A DNA stretch of 64,000 bases from Sporothrix humicola. Its lineage: Eukaryota > Ascomycota > Sordariomycetes > Ophiostomatales > Ophiostomataceae. The stretch lies in NCBI GenBank assembly GCA_021396245.1, contig WNYE01000095.1:1-64000 (forward strand), in the 5' to 3' direction. The number at the start of each line of letters is the position of its first letter. Position 1 is the stretch's first letter. The position numbers and the translations under genes were made by a program. Below the pieces are notes generated by a model that worked only from the letters and a program-made list of their open reading frames with translations, did no database searches and was not told the DNA's origin. Below, piece after piece: positions 10,679 to 22,044 of the stretch.

Positions 10679-13253
10679 ATGGTATCGACAAAGCGGAAAG
10701 CGCCTCCGCCCGCGCAAGGGACCAGCAAAGCTGCACGGGCTTCCGCTGCCTCGACTCCCAGAGCCTCGACTCCGAGTGCTGGCGATGTCGACGACACGTC
10801 TGACGATCCCGGCGTGACAGACGAACTGAACAACATGATCTCCGATAACGTTGACAGATTTGGCATCGGCGCGTTTCCGTACCGTCATCCGCCGGGCATC
10901 GCGGACTCGGCAACGCAGTACTTTCACCCGCAGCACAAGAAAGACTTCACGGCAATGCCGTTGAAGCCTGACCATGACGCGCGGCCACTGTGGGTGGGGC
11001 TGGGGAAAGCTCATCCTCGAGAGCTTCCATCCGCTGGCAAGACCTGTCCAGGATCTACTGACGACCATTTCGGAGCCAGTATCGCGCCCGACCTCTCTGC
11101 ACGAATACCGCATCACGCCCCACAGCCTGTACGCGGCCGTGTCCGTGGGCTTGGAGCCCCAAGACATTATTAGCTCGCTTGACCGTTTCTTCAAGACCGA
11201 AATCCCACCGAACCTTGTCGAATACATCCGCCACTGTGGCAAGAGCTACGGCAAAGTAAAGCTGGTGCTACGCCGCAATCGCTACTTTGTGGAAACCGCT
11301 GATCCGGTGGTTATGCAGATGCTGCTCAAAGACCCAGAAATCAGCGCGTGCCGCGTGCATGGCGAAGAGGAGGTGACTTTGAGCGCACCGACGGTCTCCG
11401 GGCTGGTCATTGCGGGCACAAAAGAGGCCGCAGGCCTCGCGCAGGCGCAGGGCCTGGACACGCGAGAAACACCGGCGACGGCACAAGCAAAACTCCAGTC
11501 AGAAGCACCGGCGGTGCTGGCTGCCGAGGACAGCAGTGACGACGCGGACGACGCGGACGACGCGGATGGCAGTGGCCGGAACTCGGTCTTTGCCTTCCAA
11601 ATTAGTGACGACAAGGTCGGCACCATTACGCAGCGGTGTCTGGCGCTGCACTACCCGGCGCTGGAGGAGTACGACTTCCGCAACGACTTCGCCAATGCCA
11701 ACCTCGAGATTGACCTGCGGCCGGCGGCGCGGATTCGGCCGTACCAGGAGCAGAGCCTCAGCAAGATGTTTGGCAACGGCCGCGCCAAGAGCGGTATAAT
11801 TGTGCTGCCCTGTGGCGCGGGCAAGACGCTGGTGGGCATTACAGCCGCGTGCACGGTCAAGAAGGGCGTGGTGATTCTGGCGACGAGCAACATGTCCGTC
11901 CTGCAGTGGCGTAACGAGTTTTTAAAGTGGTCCAACATTAGCCCCGACGACATTGCCGTGTTTTCCTCGGATAATAAGTCGACCTTTTCGGGTAACACCG
12001 GTATTATCATTACGACCTACTCCATGGTCACAAACACACGGGAGCGCGCGCATGAGTCGACGAAGATGATCAAGTTTTTGCAGAGCCGGGAATGGGGCTT
12101 GATGCTCCTCGACGAGGTGCATGTTGTGCCCGCACAAATGTTTCGGCGTGTTATTGGCAACATCATGGCTCACTCGAAGCTCGGCCTCACGGCCACGCTG
12201 CTGCGCGAAGACGACAAGATAGAGGACCTCAACTTTCTCATCGGCCCCAAGCTGTACGAGGCCAATTGGATGGAGCTCTCGCAGCAGGGCTACATTGCGC
12301 GCGTCCAGTGCGTTGAAGTCTGGTGCCCGATGACCACCAAGTTCTTTGAGGAATACATGCGCGCCAATGTACGCAGCCGGTCCATCTTTGTGGCCATGAA
12401 CCCCGGTAAGTTCCAGGCTTGCCAGTACCTGATCCAGTACCATGAAAACCGCGGCGACAAGATCATTGTCTTTTCCGACAACGTTTATGCCCTCGAAGCG
12501 TACGCAAAGCGCCTGATGAAGCCCTTTCTGTACGGCGGCACCAGCAACACCGAGCGCCAGCAGATCCTGGACTACTTCCAGCACTCGCCACAGTGTAGCA
12601 CGCTCTTTTTGTCTAAGATTGGCGACACGTCCCTCGACCTACCTGAGGCCACGGTGCTCATCCAGATCTCGGCGCAGTACGGGTCGCGTCGCCAAGAGGC
12701 ACAGCGCCTCGGCCGCATCCTCCGTGCCAAGCGGCGCAACGAGGACGGCTTCAACGCGTTTTTTTACTCGCTCGTCTCCAAGGACACGTCCGAAATGGCC
12801 TTTTCGGCCAAGCGGCAGGCCTTTTTGGTGGACCAGGGCTATGCCTTCAAGGTCATCACCCACCTCAAGGGGATCGAGAACATGCCGGACCTCGCCTTTG
12901 CCAGCTCCCACGACCGGCGCGAGCTGCTTCAAAAGATTCTTGTCGAGGTTGAGAGCAAGTCGTGGCGCGACGAGGAAGAAAAGGAGAGCGCCAGTCTCAT
13001 GGCCGACAGCAACATGTTTTACGGCCCCGACGGCAAACCGCTGCGCAAAGCGCCACGCCAGAGAAAGCCGGCGAGGCGGACCGCGGGCACCTTGCGCGAC
13101 CTCAACGGCGGCCAGGACATGGCCTACATTGAGCAGAACAGGACGGCAAACAAACTCATTCGAGGTAAAAAGGCGCCGCAAAGCGCGTTTTTCAAGGCCA
13201 TCACCCGCGAAAACGAGAGACGGAAAAAGGAGGCGCGAGAAGACGTGACGTGA
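10679..13253 (+). CDS. ssl2: TFIIH DNA translocase/helicase XPB (Ssl2/Rad25), one apparent frameshift
   Basis: Encodes the XPB subunit of TFIIH, which opens promoters for RNA polymerase II and acts in nucleotide excision repair. About 858 residues. The start at 10679 gives MVSTKRK, the expected basic N terminus; an out-of-frame ATG precedes it by 7 bases. The N-terminal block (YFHPQHKKDF, PLKPDHDARPLW) reads in a different frame from the rest (from GKLILESFHPL to the end), with the switch near 10991-11010 in the G-rich run gtgggtggggctgggg. Span length is 3n+1, as for one extra base. Downstream, helicase motifs are complete: LPCGAGKT (I), DEVH (II), LTAT (III) and QRLGRILRAKRR (VI). A DDADDADDAD-type acidic spacer lies near residues 280-290. 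Because the gene is essential in yeast and everything else is intact, a sequencing error is the likeliest cause. Confidence 0.93.
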
Positions 13254-14639
13254 AGAAAGATGGGGCACAGGCTGATTCTGTATTGCATACCGTATCATTT
13301 CGTGTCATTCTACGACGTAGGTGAGTACAAATACACGGGAAGGACGACCCCCTACACGAGAGAAAGGGCCGCCACAGGAAATGCCTGGTCGTAAAACGAC
13401 CACGGAGGGCGACACATGGCCAGGTATATATATAAAAAATGATGCTGTTGATGATGAACATGGCCAGCACAACGAGCCAGATGACCGTGTCCAGGATCGT
13501 GTTGATGAAGCCGCGAACAAGGCTGACGACATCAGGGCGTCGAGGATCGACGACAGCGTTATTTTATTTATTTACTTATTTTATTTCGTTTATTTTATTT
13601 ACTTTATTATTTTATTTATTTAACACCACCTAGGTGCCCATACACGGCTCACCACACACTCCCGCGACCAGGAAAGGTCACACACTTAGTTCTGTGGTAG
13701 TTTTTTTCCTTATGAAGGTTCTGCCTAGCTAGACACCAATAGTCAGGATCGGCTGAGAAAGGCGAATAATAAAAATAATAATAAAAATATAAGAAGTGAT
13801 AAAATCTTAAATAAAATCCTAAAAAATTATGACAAAATTTGCAAAGCCTATTCAATCAAAAATAATTGTCGTTATTCGTCAACAAAACCATAAGTAGAAG
13901 ATTACACAAGATTCATGATAGGATTCAGATCTTGATGATCTTGTATCTCAGATCATCGCAGTGGAAGAGCCAATGACGCTAGCGCCGCTAGCGGCCGTCA
14001 GGAACGTCTCCGCCAATCAGGTCCCAATCCAGGGGACTTTTCACGCCGGCCAGGGACGCATATGCGCTGGAACGGCCCTGTTCATTTTACGAGTTTAATT
14101 TCAATGTTGGCCGCTGTCAACTTTTCCCGAGAACCCGGCGGGGCAGGACGTGGATATGCAGATATGCATACTAAGCTGACAGGACAGAGCTGACAGGACA
14201 GAGCTGACAGAAACGCGGTGAAAACGAGGACAAATGAGGTCGAGAAGAAAAGGAAATAGGACACGCAGTCAAGCCATAATGGAGATGATGGAACGATTAA
14301 GGAAACGAAAAGAATTGGAAAGGATTGATCCTTCCTCGCCACCCCTATTTTTTTTAGTCTTGACGCCAAAGTTGAGGTTCGAGCGCGTCGAAGGAATTGT
14401 CAAAGGAATTTCGATCGCTTCTAGCCTTCTAGCCTCGTCGTTGTTACAGCGCTTGCTACCCGCGGCGAGCCCGCCATTTCGGGACCCTCACCGCCCGAAC
14501 GCCGTGGTTGTTGGCGCTAATTGCCAGCTGCCATGCAAAATTATTAGCGGCAGGCCAATCATTTCCCTTCATTTTTTGACTTTTTGCATTAAGGTCAGAC
14601 TGGCGTCGGTTCTCCACGGCGCATCCACCGACTTTGTTC
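13254..14639. other. Intergenic between XPB and Sec14 genes
   Basis: No supported gene. Contains a TTTA/ATTT microsatellite at about 13555-13622, AT-rich DNA with AAT repeats at 13765-13830, the palindromic word GCTAGCGCCGCTAGC near 13978-13992, and a 14-base tandem repeat AGCTGACAGGACAG (2.6 copies, 14174-14210). An open frame on the plus strand from 14234 is a low-complexity pass-through and not accepted. Confidence 0.5.
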
Positions 14640-14843
14640 CTTCCCAGCCCAGCGGCCGTTTCTCACCGACCTCTTTTTTCGTCCTTTCCTCTCTTTATCA
14701 CCTCCTCCCCCCCCCCCCCCCCCCTCACGGCGACGATCTCGACTCGACGACGCCCGCTCTTTTCCCGACACTCGTTTCCGACACATCCGCCGTTCACACA
14801 CCCTCTCTCTTTTCTGTCCCCCCCCCCCCTCCCTCTCCCCACA
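14640..14843 (+). promoter_or_regulatory. Pyrimidine-rich promoter/leader of the Sec14 gene
   Basis: The 200 bases before the Sec14 start are strongly CT-biased and include C runs of 18 (14707-14724) and 12 (14818-14829) bases. CT-rich stretches directly upstream of the start codon are typical of highly expressed filamentous-fungal genes. No TATA box was seen here. Confidence 0.5.
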
Positions 14844-16331
14844 ATGACTCGCGATTCGCTCTCTGCCGACGACGGCGGCCAGGTCACCAAGACGCCCTCC
14901 AACGCGCACTCCCACCACAGCCACAAGCACAACAACCACGTCTCGCACAGCAAGCAGCAGAACGCCGCCGCCGCCGCCGTCGAGTATGGCTACCCGCACG
15001 GCCACGTCGGCTACCTGAGCGAGGCCGAGGCCACCGCGTTTGCCGAGTTCAAGCAGTACATCACCGAGCAGGGCGACTACACGCCGGCCACCGACGCGAC
15101 CCCGGCCTCGCACGACGACCCGACTTTGCTCCGGTTTTTGAGGGCTCGCCGCTGGATCGTGCCCGACGCCTACAAGCAGTTCAAGGACACCGAGGACTGG
15201 CGCGCGCAGAACCAGCTCAACGTCTTGTACGACACCATCGACCTCGACTCGTACGAGCAGAGCCGCCGCCTCTACCCGCAGTGGACCGGCCGGCGCGACA
15301 AGCGGGGCATCCCGCTGTACCTCTTTGAGATCCGCCATTTGGACAGCAAAACAATCGCCGCGTACGAAAAGTCGTCCAACAACACGTACAGCAAGGCCCA
15401 GACCGACGGCAAGACGCCCGCCAAGCTGCTGCGGCTGTTTGCGCTCTACGAGAACCTGACGCGCTTTGCGCAGCCGCTGTGCACGGAGATGCCCGACCGC
15501 GACTTTGCCGTCACCACGCCCATCACGCTGAGCACCAACATTGTCGACGTGTCGGGCGTCAGTCTGCGGCAGTTTTGGAACCTAAAGGGGCACATGCAGG
15601 CCGCCAGCACGCTCGCGACCGCCCACTATCCGGAGACTCTAGACCGTGCGTAGCAGGCAGACAACCCCCCTCCCTCTTTATGTCAATTACTAACTCCTGT
15701 GCGCGCAGGCATCTTCATCATCGGCGCGCCAATGTTCTTCTCGACCGTCTGGGGCTGGATCAAGCGCTGGTTCGACCCGGTGACCGTGTCCAAGATTTTT
15801 ATCCTCGGCCACCACGAAGTTTTGCCGACTCTCCTCTCGTTTATCGACATCAAGAACATCCCCAAGCAGTACGGCGGCGAGCTCGACTTCAACTGGGGCG
15901 AGATGCCCAACCTCGACCCGGCCATCAAGGCGCGCGCCACCTGGTCCGAGGGCTTCGACAGCTTCCCCAAGGGCCCCGTCTACTGGCGGCCGATCCCGCG
16001 CGCCGAGGGCGACGACGGTGTCGAGCGCGTCGAGTGCATTGCCGTCGGCAGCGAAAACCAGGTCGAGCGGCTGGTGCGGGTGTGCACGCTGCCGAAGCAC
16101 TACAAGGGCGAGCCGGAGAAGGTGGAGGAAGAGGAGGAGGAGGATACGTTTGAGGAGGCCGCTGAGGAGCAGCCCAAGGACGTTGCCAATGAGGCCAACG
16201 GCCATGCCGAGCCTGTTGCCGCCGTAGAGACTGCCGCCGTCCCCGACATTGCCGACCTCTCCATCTCGGAAAAGACAAAGGGCACCAAGACGTCCGAGAC
16301 GGCGGTTGTTGAGCCCGAGGCTGCGTCATAG
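14844..16331 (+). CDS. sec14: Sec14-type phosphatidylinositol/phosphatidylcholine transfer protein
   Basis: Two exons (14844-15645 and 15709-16331; intron GTGCGT...GCGCAG with branch site TACTAAC) give 474 residues. Order: a His/Asn-rich N-terminal region to about residue 50, a CRAL-TRIO N-terminal helical segment around 60-125 (TLLRFLRARRW), and the CRAL-TRIO lipid-binding domain around 145-340 (RRDKRGIPLYLF, NIVDVSGVSL, RIFIIGAPMFF, LPTLLSFIDIKNIPKQYGGEL). An acidic Glu/Ala-rich tail of about 120 residues is longer than in yeast Sec14. The protein exchanges PI and PC between membranes and supports Golgi secretion. The exact paralogue within the Sec14 superfamily cannot be fixed, but the IPKQYGG motif is typical of true Sec14. 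Confidence 0.9.
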
Positions 16332-16602
16332 TATGCCGTGCGCCCGCGCTTTCCAATCCGTCTCATCTAATCTTTTGCTTTCCGCTCTTCATTTCTCAGC
16401 ATCTCTTGGATACACATAATTTCGTCATTTCTCTCATCTTTCTTTTCGTTTCACCTCATTTATACGACTGCAGGGGCGCAGTCGTGCCACTACATATACA
16501 CATAGTAGACTTTTTGCCTCTTTTCTATGCATCCATTGCCATTTATTCAAGTCAAAAACCGGTCTATCATGTCTATCGTCTGGTCGTGAAATGCCCTCGT
16601 CT

Positions 16603-17478
16603 CTAATACGTGTACTCGTAGTCGCTGTCGCCGTCGTAGTTGGCACTGCTCTTGCCCTTGTTGCTGTTCTTGCCCATGGCCTTGTCGTAGTCTTTTGATG
16701 GCCGCCCGCCGCCCGTGTGCCCATGCCGCCGTCGCCACGCCCGCACACCCTTTTCGACCGCGTCCCACGTCACGCCGTCCCGGACTAGAAACATAGTCAC
16801 GCCCAGCGTCTCGACGTTACGGTTGCGGCTCTCGTCGTCAAAAAACAGGAAATCCTCGTACGCAATGCTGGTGCGCTTCTGCAGGGCTTCCATGTGGCGT
16901 AGCTTGTTGGTGGGGTAGATCTCGAGGCCGGCGTCAAACACCTTGAGAGCTACGGCAGGTGCGCTTTCCTCGGCGGCATCTGCGTCGTCCTGTCCCCCAA
17001 TCGTTGTCGGCACCCTCAACAGACGCAGCATCTCCCGCCCCAATTCTGGCGCCGACGTCCGGCTGGCAACGCCCATGCGGATCCCCGTCAATGGCAAGGC
17101 CTGCAGCACATGCGGCACGTCCCGGTAAAAGGCAAATGTCTCGCCGTACTTGTCGACGACCGTCACCGGCTGGAACCCTGGCGCGGCAGATGATGTCGCT
17201 GACGAAGAGTTGGCAGCCGCTGCGGCCTGCGCTGCCCGCTGTTTCCTGCTCCCACGCCGGCCCTTGGTGGGCGCTGCATCGTCGTCGCCGTCATCGGCCA
17301 CCACCTTGATTGGCGCAACAACGTGGGTGTCCACCCAAAACGGCCATAGTGTGTAGTCGAGGTCGAACACCACAAGGCGCGGCAAACGGTGGCCGTCTGT
17401 AAAGACGGACCCGGGCGGGAAAGGGTACGCCGGTCGTTGCGCGGCCTCTGCCGGCAGTGTGCTGGTGCTGTCGGCCAT
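16603..17478 (-). CDS. Magnesium-dependent phosphatase-1 type HAD phosphatase
   Basis: A single exon of 291 residues, taken to start at MADSTSTLP (an in-frame extension upstream to 17631 lacks conservation signs). HAD motifs: I, VVFDLDYTLWPFW (nucleophile Asp in DLDYT, about residue 41); II, MGVASRTS; a Lys in the TNKLRHMEAL segment; and IV, FFDDESRN. The WPFW following motif I is characteristic of MDP-1/acid phosphatase family members. A low-complexity insert of about 40 residues (Asp-rich, then Lys/Arg, Ala and Ser) sits between motifs I and II, and a Gly/Lys/Ser tail makes it longer than animal MDP-1. It probably dephosphorylates small phospho-substrates or glycated proteins. It is transcribed toward sec14, with 271 bases between the stops. 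Confidence 0.88.
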   Translation of the reverse strand: MADSTSTLPAEAAQRPAYPFPPGSVFTDGHRLPRLVVFDLDYTLWPFWVDTHVVAPIKVVADDGDDDAAPTKGRRGSRKQRAAQAAAAANSSSATSSAAPGFQPVTVVDKYGETFAFYRDVPHVLQALPLTGIRMGVASRTSAPELGREMLRLLRVPTTIGGQDDADAAEESAPAVALKVFDAGLEIYPTNKLRHMEALQKRTSIAYEDFLFFDDESRNRNVETLGVTMFLVRDGVTWDAVEKGVRAWRRRHGHTGGGRPSKDYDKAMGKNSNKGKSSANYDGDSDYEYTY

Positions 17479-17845
17479 GGCGGAAAATGACGTTGGTGAC
17501 GTTTGACAGGTTGTCGGTCGCAAACCACGAATCGCTAAATTTGGCGCTATGTCACTCAATTGGTTGTTAGTGCCGATGATCGTGTCAATAGTGATTATGA
17601 GCTGTAGTTTTGTTACATACACCGATCCCACCCTGCATCCAGTCTTCTCGCAATGAATATCTGATGTACAGTAAAAGATGGAAACAACACAAACTGGAGA
17701 AAGTAAAACAGAGTATGGGAAGACCCTCTCATAGTAAAATACAAATTAGACTTGGAACATAGGGAACATCGCCCTTCTCCACCCCGACGGCAAACATAAT
17801 CATGTCAGGTTCGTGGGCCTGGTCCACCACTTCTTGATCAAATGA
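17479..17845. other. Intergenic, 367 bases
   Basis: Carries the promoter side of the MDP-1 gene and the 3' end region of the membrane-protein gene; both lie on the minus strand. No further gene or repeat seen. Confidence 0.5.
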
Positions 17846-18873
17846 TCAAAACTTGAAGTGGATGACAGGCAGCTCACGAACAACCCCATTCTGTTTTTTC
17901 TTTTCATCGAAGAACTCCTTGTCCCTGGCCAAGGTTTCCTTGAGAGCATCAGCCTCCTTGGTTTCGGCGTCTTTCTCTTTCACGACTTCCTTATCCTCGT
18001 CTTCTTCGTCGCCGACGCTGCCTGACGCTGAATCAATCAGACCACGACACCCAATCTCGTAATCACGATATAGGTTTTCGAGCTCAAGGCGCGCTTTTTC
18101 CAAATCCCGAACCTCAATGTGCAAAAGCATTGTTTGGGCAACGAACTCTGGCCAGTTATCCACATACTCCTTCCACGCCTCGATTGCCTCGACGAGAATC
18201 TCCACGTCGGCCGGCGTCTTGAACAGGAATGGGAACTGAGGGTTGGTATGGTCGAGGAGCTTCTCAGTGTCCTGGAGAGATCTCTTCGGCCGTCGAGCTG
18301 AAAGCTGGTCGAGGCCGCGCAGATTGAGGTAGACAGACCACAGCAAGACGAGAAAAAGTATCGAGGCTTCCCAGGCACTGATGCTGCCCCAGTTCTCCTT
18401 GAGTGTAGCCATGTGACCCGTCGGCCCTGTGCCTCTTTCGTTAGCAACTCCTTCATCATAAAAACGGGAATCTGTATTGGAACAGCCATACCTTCAGAGA
18501 GAAGCAAAGCTAATCCATTGAAGGCCGCCCCTCCAGACACCATTTGGACAATCAGTCCGATGGTGTAGAAAAGGCCCTTGCAGACAAGCAATGTGCGAAA
18601 ATCTCTATTGTCGGCGGGAAGAAGCCGCAGGTCTTGCAGGTGGTCGACGGTGTGGTATCCATTGTAAAAGAATCTCGCCCAAACACCCGAGAAGATCATC
18701 AAGATGTGAGAAGGCCATGCTGAATCGGTCATAGAGGTCCACCCATCCAGTCCGACATATGTACCGTTTGGGCCGGTGAAGTCCCAGTTTCTCACCGTCG
18801 GCATAAGGGGGTTGGCCATGTCCGTCAAATTGGACACGACCGCATCCATTGACGGGGGTGAGATGTACGACAT
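17846..18873 (-). CDS. Uncharacterised integral membrane protein with acidic tail
   Basis: Two exons (18873-18492 and 18426-17846) give 320 residues. The 65-base intron starts GTATGG, has the branch site TTGCTAACG and ends GCACAG, and its removal joins the two halves in frame through SEGPTGHMATLKENWG. The start is the first true ATG (MSYISPPSMD). Three hydrophobic segments are visible: around residues 45-60 (weak), 85-115, and 150-170 (ILFLVLLWSVYLNL). The C-terminal 80 residues are charged with a DEEDEDKEVVKEKD run and heptad-like Leu/Glu spacing, suggesting a coiled coil. No known family was recognised. Divergent from the F-box-like gene. Confidence 0.8.
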
Positions 18874-19477
18874 CAAGGCGGCCACGGCTGGAGGAGGATG
18901 GTCGTGAGTGATTCGGGGTGGTGGAAGGAGATGGTCGAGTTTGGGTTGTGGTTGATTCGTGTTTGTTTCTTTCTCCGGATGTTGTTGTTGTGTCTACGTT
19001 TTTGCGATGCAAGAAAGGGGCAACCAGAAAAGTTTGCAGCTGCCTTTGGAAGCAGAAAATCACAAATTGGGAAAGAGCGACTGTGTATGGACTACATTTG
19101 GCAAGAACGCAGAAGTCTCCATGGCTCTTGCCTCTTTGAGACGCTTTTGCTGTTTATGATGCCACAAATTTTACGTTCGGTTCGAAACCAAAACAACCAA
19201 TTTATGTTGATCATTGCCAAATGTTTTGTTCTTTACGGTGCACATTACCGTGGATATTTGATATCACAATGTCGAGATGCCTTTGTCTATGGGATGCGAA
19301 TTCGTCAACGTTGCAGTGTTGTGGGGTGCCTGAAGTCCCCTCTTTTTTGGCACTCTTCTAAGGCTGAGCGCAGCCTTGGCAGCCTGGGGCCGTTCCTTCC
19401 TCATTCCCTCCCCAACCTCTGCATTTTGTGCTTGATCTTTCCATTTTTAAAAACTTGTCAACCTTTCTTACTTCACA
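18874..19477. promoter_or_regulatory. Divergent promoter region, 604 bases
   Basis: Separates the membrane-protein gene (minus) from the F-box-like gene (plus), so it must hold both promoters. A pyrimidine-rich stretch (cttcctcattccctcccc) at about 19396-19445 precedes the plus-strand start. No specific operator was identified. Confidence 0.4.
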
Positions 19478-21616
19478 ATGGAAGAAACGCAATTACCGCA
19501 TCGCGCCACAATGTCGTTCCTTGATTTTCCACCCAATGTTCGCACGCTCATCTACGAATATGCGCTTGTGCGCTTCGACTGCCCCATCGACCTGAGCTTC
19601 TGGCAAGCGCGGTCGTATCAAACGGAGAGCGAGCGTGTGGCCCAGGCAAGAACAGGCATGCACCGATGCTGGCGCCGCCACAACAGTTATACTCCGTCCA
19701 ACCGGACCTGCTTATGTACGCGGCTGCCAGTGGCTCTGCTGCGCACCTGCCGGACGGTGCATACCGAGGCGGCATCCGTCCTCTACGGCGAGAACCGCTT
19801 CGTCATCCGGGGCCGCACGTTTGCCGGCGTTGACGAGGATGGAACCTTTACCGAAACGACGAGCTCCGACAAGCACACCGGTTTTTATCGTCTGAAACGT
19901 CTGCCGCCAGTCGAACAGTTTGAGCCCTTGCTGTCGGGCCTCCCGCTGTATGGCCTGGCACAGATGCGGTCGCTTGTGGTCCGGCTTAACTGCTGGCCCT
20001 GTCCGCTGGGCCACGAGGAGGCCGATGTCACTACTCGTGAGCAAGACAATCCTTACTGGGAACTCGACCAGGCCGCCGATGATCATGCCATCATGGGATT
20101 TTGCATGTTCTGCAACATGAGGTGTGATCGTGCAGACAGGTCAATGTCTCTCACGCCACCAGCAGAGGTATCGTTGGAACCCGCTCTGGAAAAGGACCAG
20201 GCTATGCTTCAGGTCTGGGAACAAGTATGCGTGCGCCTCAGCAGCGCCCTGAAGGAGCATCCACACAAGGAGCCGCTGCTCGATTTGACCTTTATCTGCG
20301 ATACCAGCACGACCCAGGCCGCCGAGATGGTGACACTGCCACTTCTCCAAGCATTTCTTTCCAACGACACACGGCTTAAGTCGTGCTCAGTCCGGCTAGG
20401 CCGATATCGCTCCAACACATGGGCTACGACAATAGCCCGGCAGACAGCAGAGGCGTTGATGAGTGGTGATGTGTCTCATTTGTCCAGGGTGGCGCCTCTG
20501 AGAGCGGCAACGGATGGCGGGAACGACAAGAACAATACTAGTGATGATACCAAAGAGGACAGCGCCAGCGAGAACAGCAGCAGGCACATATTCCCTTTCC
20601 GCAGACTCCCAGCGGAGCTCCGCATCAAGATCTTGCAAGACACCGGTGTCGGTGACGCCAGAACAATCATGTTTCAAGATGGTAGGCAGTTCACCGACGG
20701 CGAGGGCATTTTTAGCACCGCCTGCTGCAACAACTGCACACAGACACGCATGGACTGCTGCTGCCCGCGCTTCTTCTGCTCCGTGTCGGCGCACTGCACG
20801 TGTGACATTCTCCCGACAGAGCTGTTCAAGGTGGACCGCCAAATGTACCAAGAGGCGGCCCTCGACCTGTTCTATTCTCATGTCACCCTTCGATACGAGA
20901 GCGAGGATTTCGAGGTCACTCTCCAGGCGCTCAAGAAGCTGACGCCCGCGACCCTCAAGACGGTTCGAAAGCTCTCGCTCATCGTCTCCAGTGACCAGTA
21001 CCGAATGTGGCGGTTGGCACTAAAGCGCAGTCGTGAACAGCCTGTGGAAGACAATGGCCCGGACCTGAGGCCAGACGGGGAACTCGGCGACGATGACGCT
21101 GACGCTGACGACGGTGCTAGAAGGCCGCCGTTTGTATGGACATACGAGGCCGGCCGCGGCGACAAGCATTGGCCCGAGCTCGTGGCGTTTATCAATGACA
21201 ACATGGACGTCTCGAAGCTGTCCCTCAAGATCTGCGTCATTGAATGCGTTTGGAACTACCTGATGGGAGACAGCACCGACTTGCATCGTGAGTTCAAGGA
21301 CGCCTACACCATGTATATGGACCTGGTGACGGAGGCCTGCAAACTCAAGACGCTCCAGTCTTTTACGTTTGAGATGGCCATATTCCGAAACTTGGAGCGA
21401 TGGCTGGTCCGCCAGGTTCTGGGGAACAATGACCCGTACCGGGGAGGCATCACAGAAGAAGACGTTGAAAGCGCCTACCCACCCGGTCTACGAAATCGGT
21501 CGTATCGTCGTATGCCGCAGTATCACGACGTCAACAAGCAACTGCCCGGCTCCAACTACGACCCAGAGGCGTTTACAAAGGCACCGGTGTCTAAAGGAAA
21601 ATATGGCACAAACTAA
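19478..21616 (+). CDS. F-box-like protein with duplicated N-terminal motif and Cys-dense insert
   Basis: A single intact exon of 712 residues; ATG 19478 is used, and a second ATG at 19511 is equally possible. Residues 12-30 read FLDFPPNVRTLIYEYAL and residues about 370-385 read FRRLPAELRIKILQ. Both match the start of the fungal F-box/2EXR-like fold (an LP.E.R..IY pattern). Each is followed by a region naming small proteins or enrichment of CRTVHTEAASVLYGEN (first) and VDRQMYQEAALDLFYSH (second), the usual next block in these proteins. So the protein appears to be two fused copies of one module. Between the blocks of the second copy lies a segment with eleven Cys in about 30 residues (20722-20808). 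A role as a substrate receptor of an SCF ubiquitin ligase is possible but unproven. Confidence 0.8.
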   Translation: MEETQLPHRATMSFLDFPPNVRTLIYEYALVRFDCPIDLSFWQARSYQTESERVAQARTGMHRCWRRHNSYTPSNRTCLCTRLPVALLRTCRTVHTEAASVLYGENRFVIRGRTFAGVDEDGTFTETTSSDKHTGFYRLKRLPPVEQFEPLLSGLPLYGLAQMRSLVVRLNCWPCPLGHEEADVTTREQDNPYWELDQAADDHAIMGFCMFCNMRCDRADRSMSLTPPAEVSLEPALEKDQAMLQVWEQVCVRLSSALKEHPHKEPLLDLTFICDTSTTQAAEMVTLPLLQAFLSNDTRLKSCSVRLGRYRSNTWATTIARQTAEALMSGDVSHLSRVAPLRAATDGGNDKNNTSDDTKEDSASENSSRHIFPFRRLPAELRIKILQDTGVGDARTIMFQDGRQFTDGEGIFSTACCNNCTQTRMDCCCPRFFCSVSAHCTCDILPTELFKVDRQMYQEAALDLFYSHVTLRYESEDFEVTLQALKKLTPATLKTVRKLSLIVSSDQYRMWRLALKRSREQPVEDNGPDLRPDGELGDDDADADDGARRPPFVWTYEAGRGDKHWPELVAFINDNMDVSKLSLKICVIECVWNYLMGDSTDLHREFKDAYTMYMDLVTEACKLKTLQSFTFEMAIFRNLERWLVRQVLGNNDPYRGGITEEDVESAYPPGLRNRSYRRMPQYHDVNKQLPGSNYDPEAFTKAPVSKGKYGTN

Positions 21617-22044
21617 TTGTGCACGCGACTGGTAAATGCCACTTCACAGTATGAAGCATCGCCCGCAACCATCTATTGACACCACAAAGACATCTGTTTG
21701 CACGGCTAAGGATATTTATTCTACATACAAGCACTAAAGCGCGCTGGAGCACTGTGGACTCCTATGCCAATGGCGCCCTGCCAAGTCAGTGGTCTAGATT
21801 CGAAATGTCTTTGCTACATCCCGAACTGGCAGTATGTTGATTCTGGACCCAATATTACACTTTGCCCTCCACGAAATTTGCGACAAAAAATTGGCGTCTT
21901 TATCACGAGTTGTGGATACAGCAGTCTGTCAATTTAAAGTTTAAGATTTAAGAAATGGTATATTTGAACTTTCATTCCTCACTTGAGCTCGCAGCATGTC
22001 TCTTTTCTACCTTTCTTCACGAGCGACATTCATCAAAGCCGGCC
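21617..22044. other. Intergenic, 428 bases
   Basis: 3' region of the F-box-like gene and promoter of the secreted protein gene. AT-rich; no gene supported. An in-frame upstream ATG at 21955 could extend the next protein by 30 residues, but the extension does not improve the signal-peptide-like start. Confidence 0.4.

Noticed and set aside
14707..14830. Poly-C tracts as assembly gaps
   Set aside because: They are short (18 and 12 bases), lie in a natural pyrimidine-rich leader, and the flanking gene is intact.
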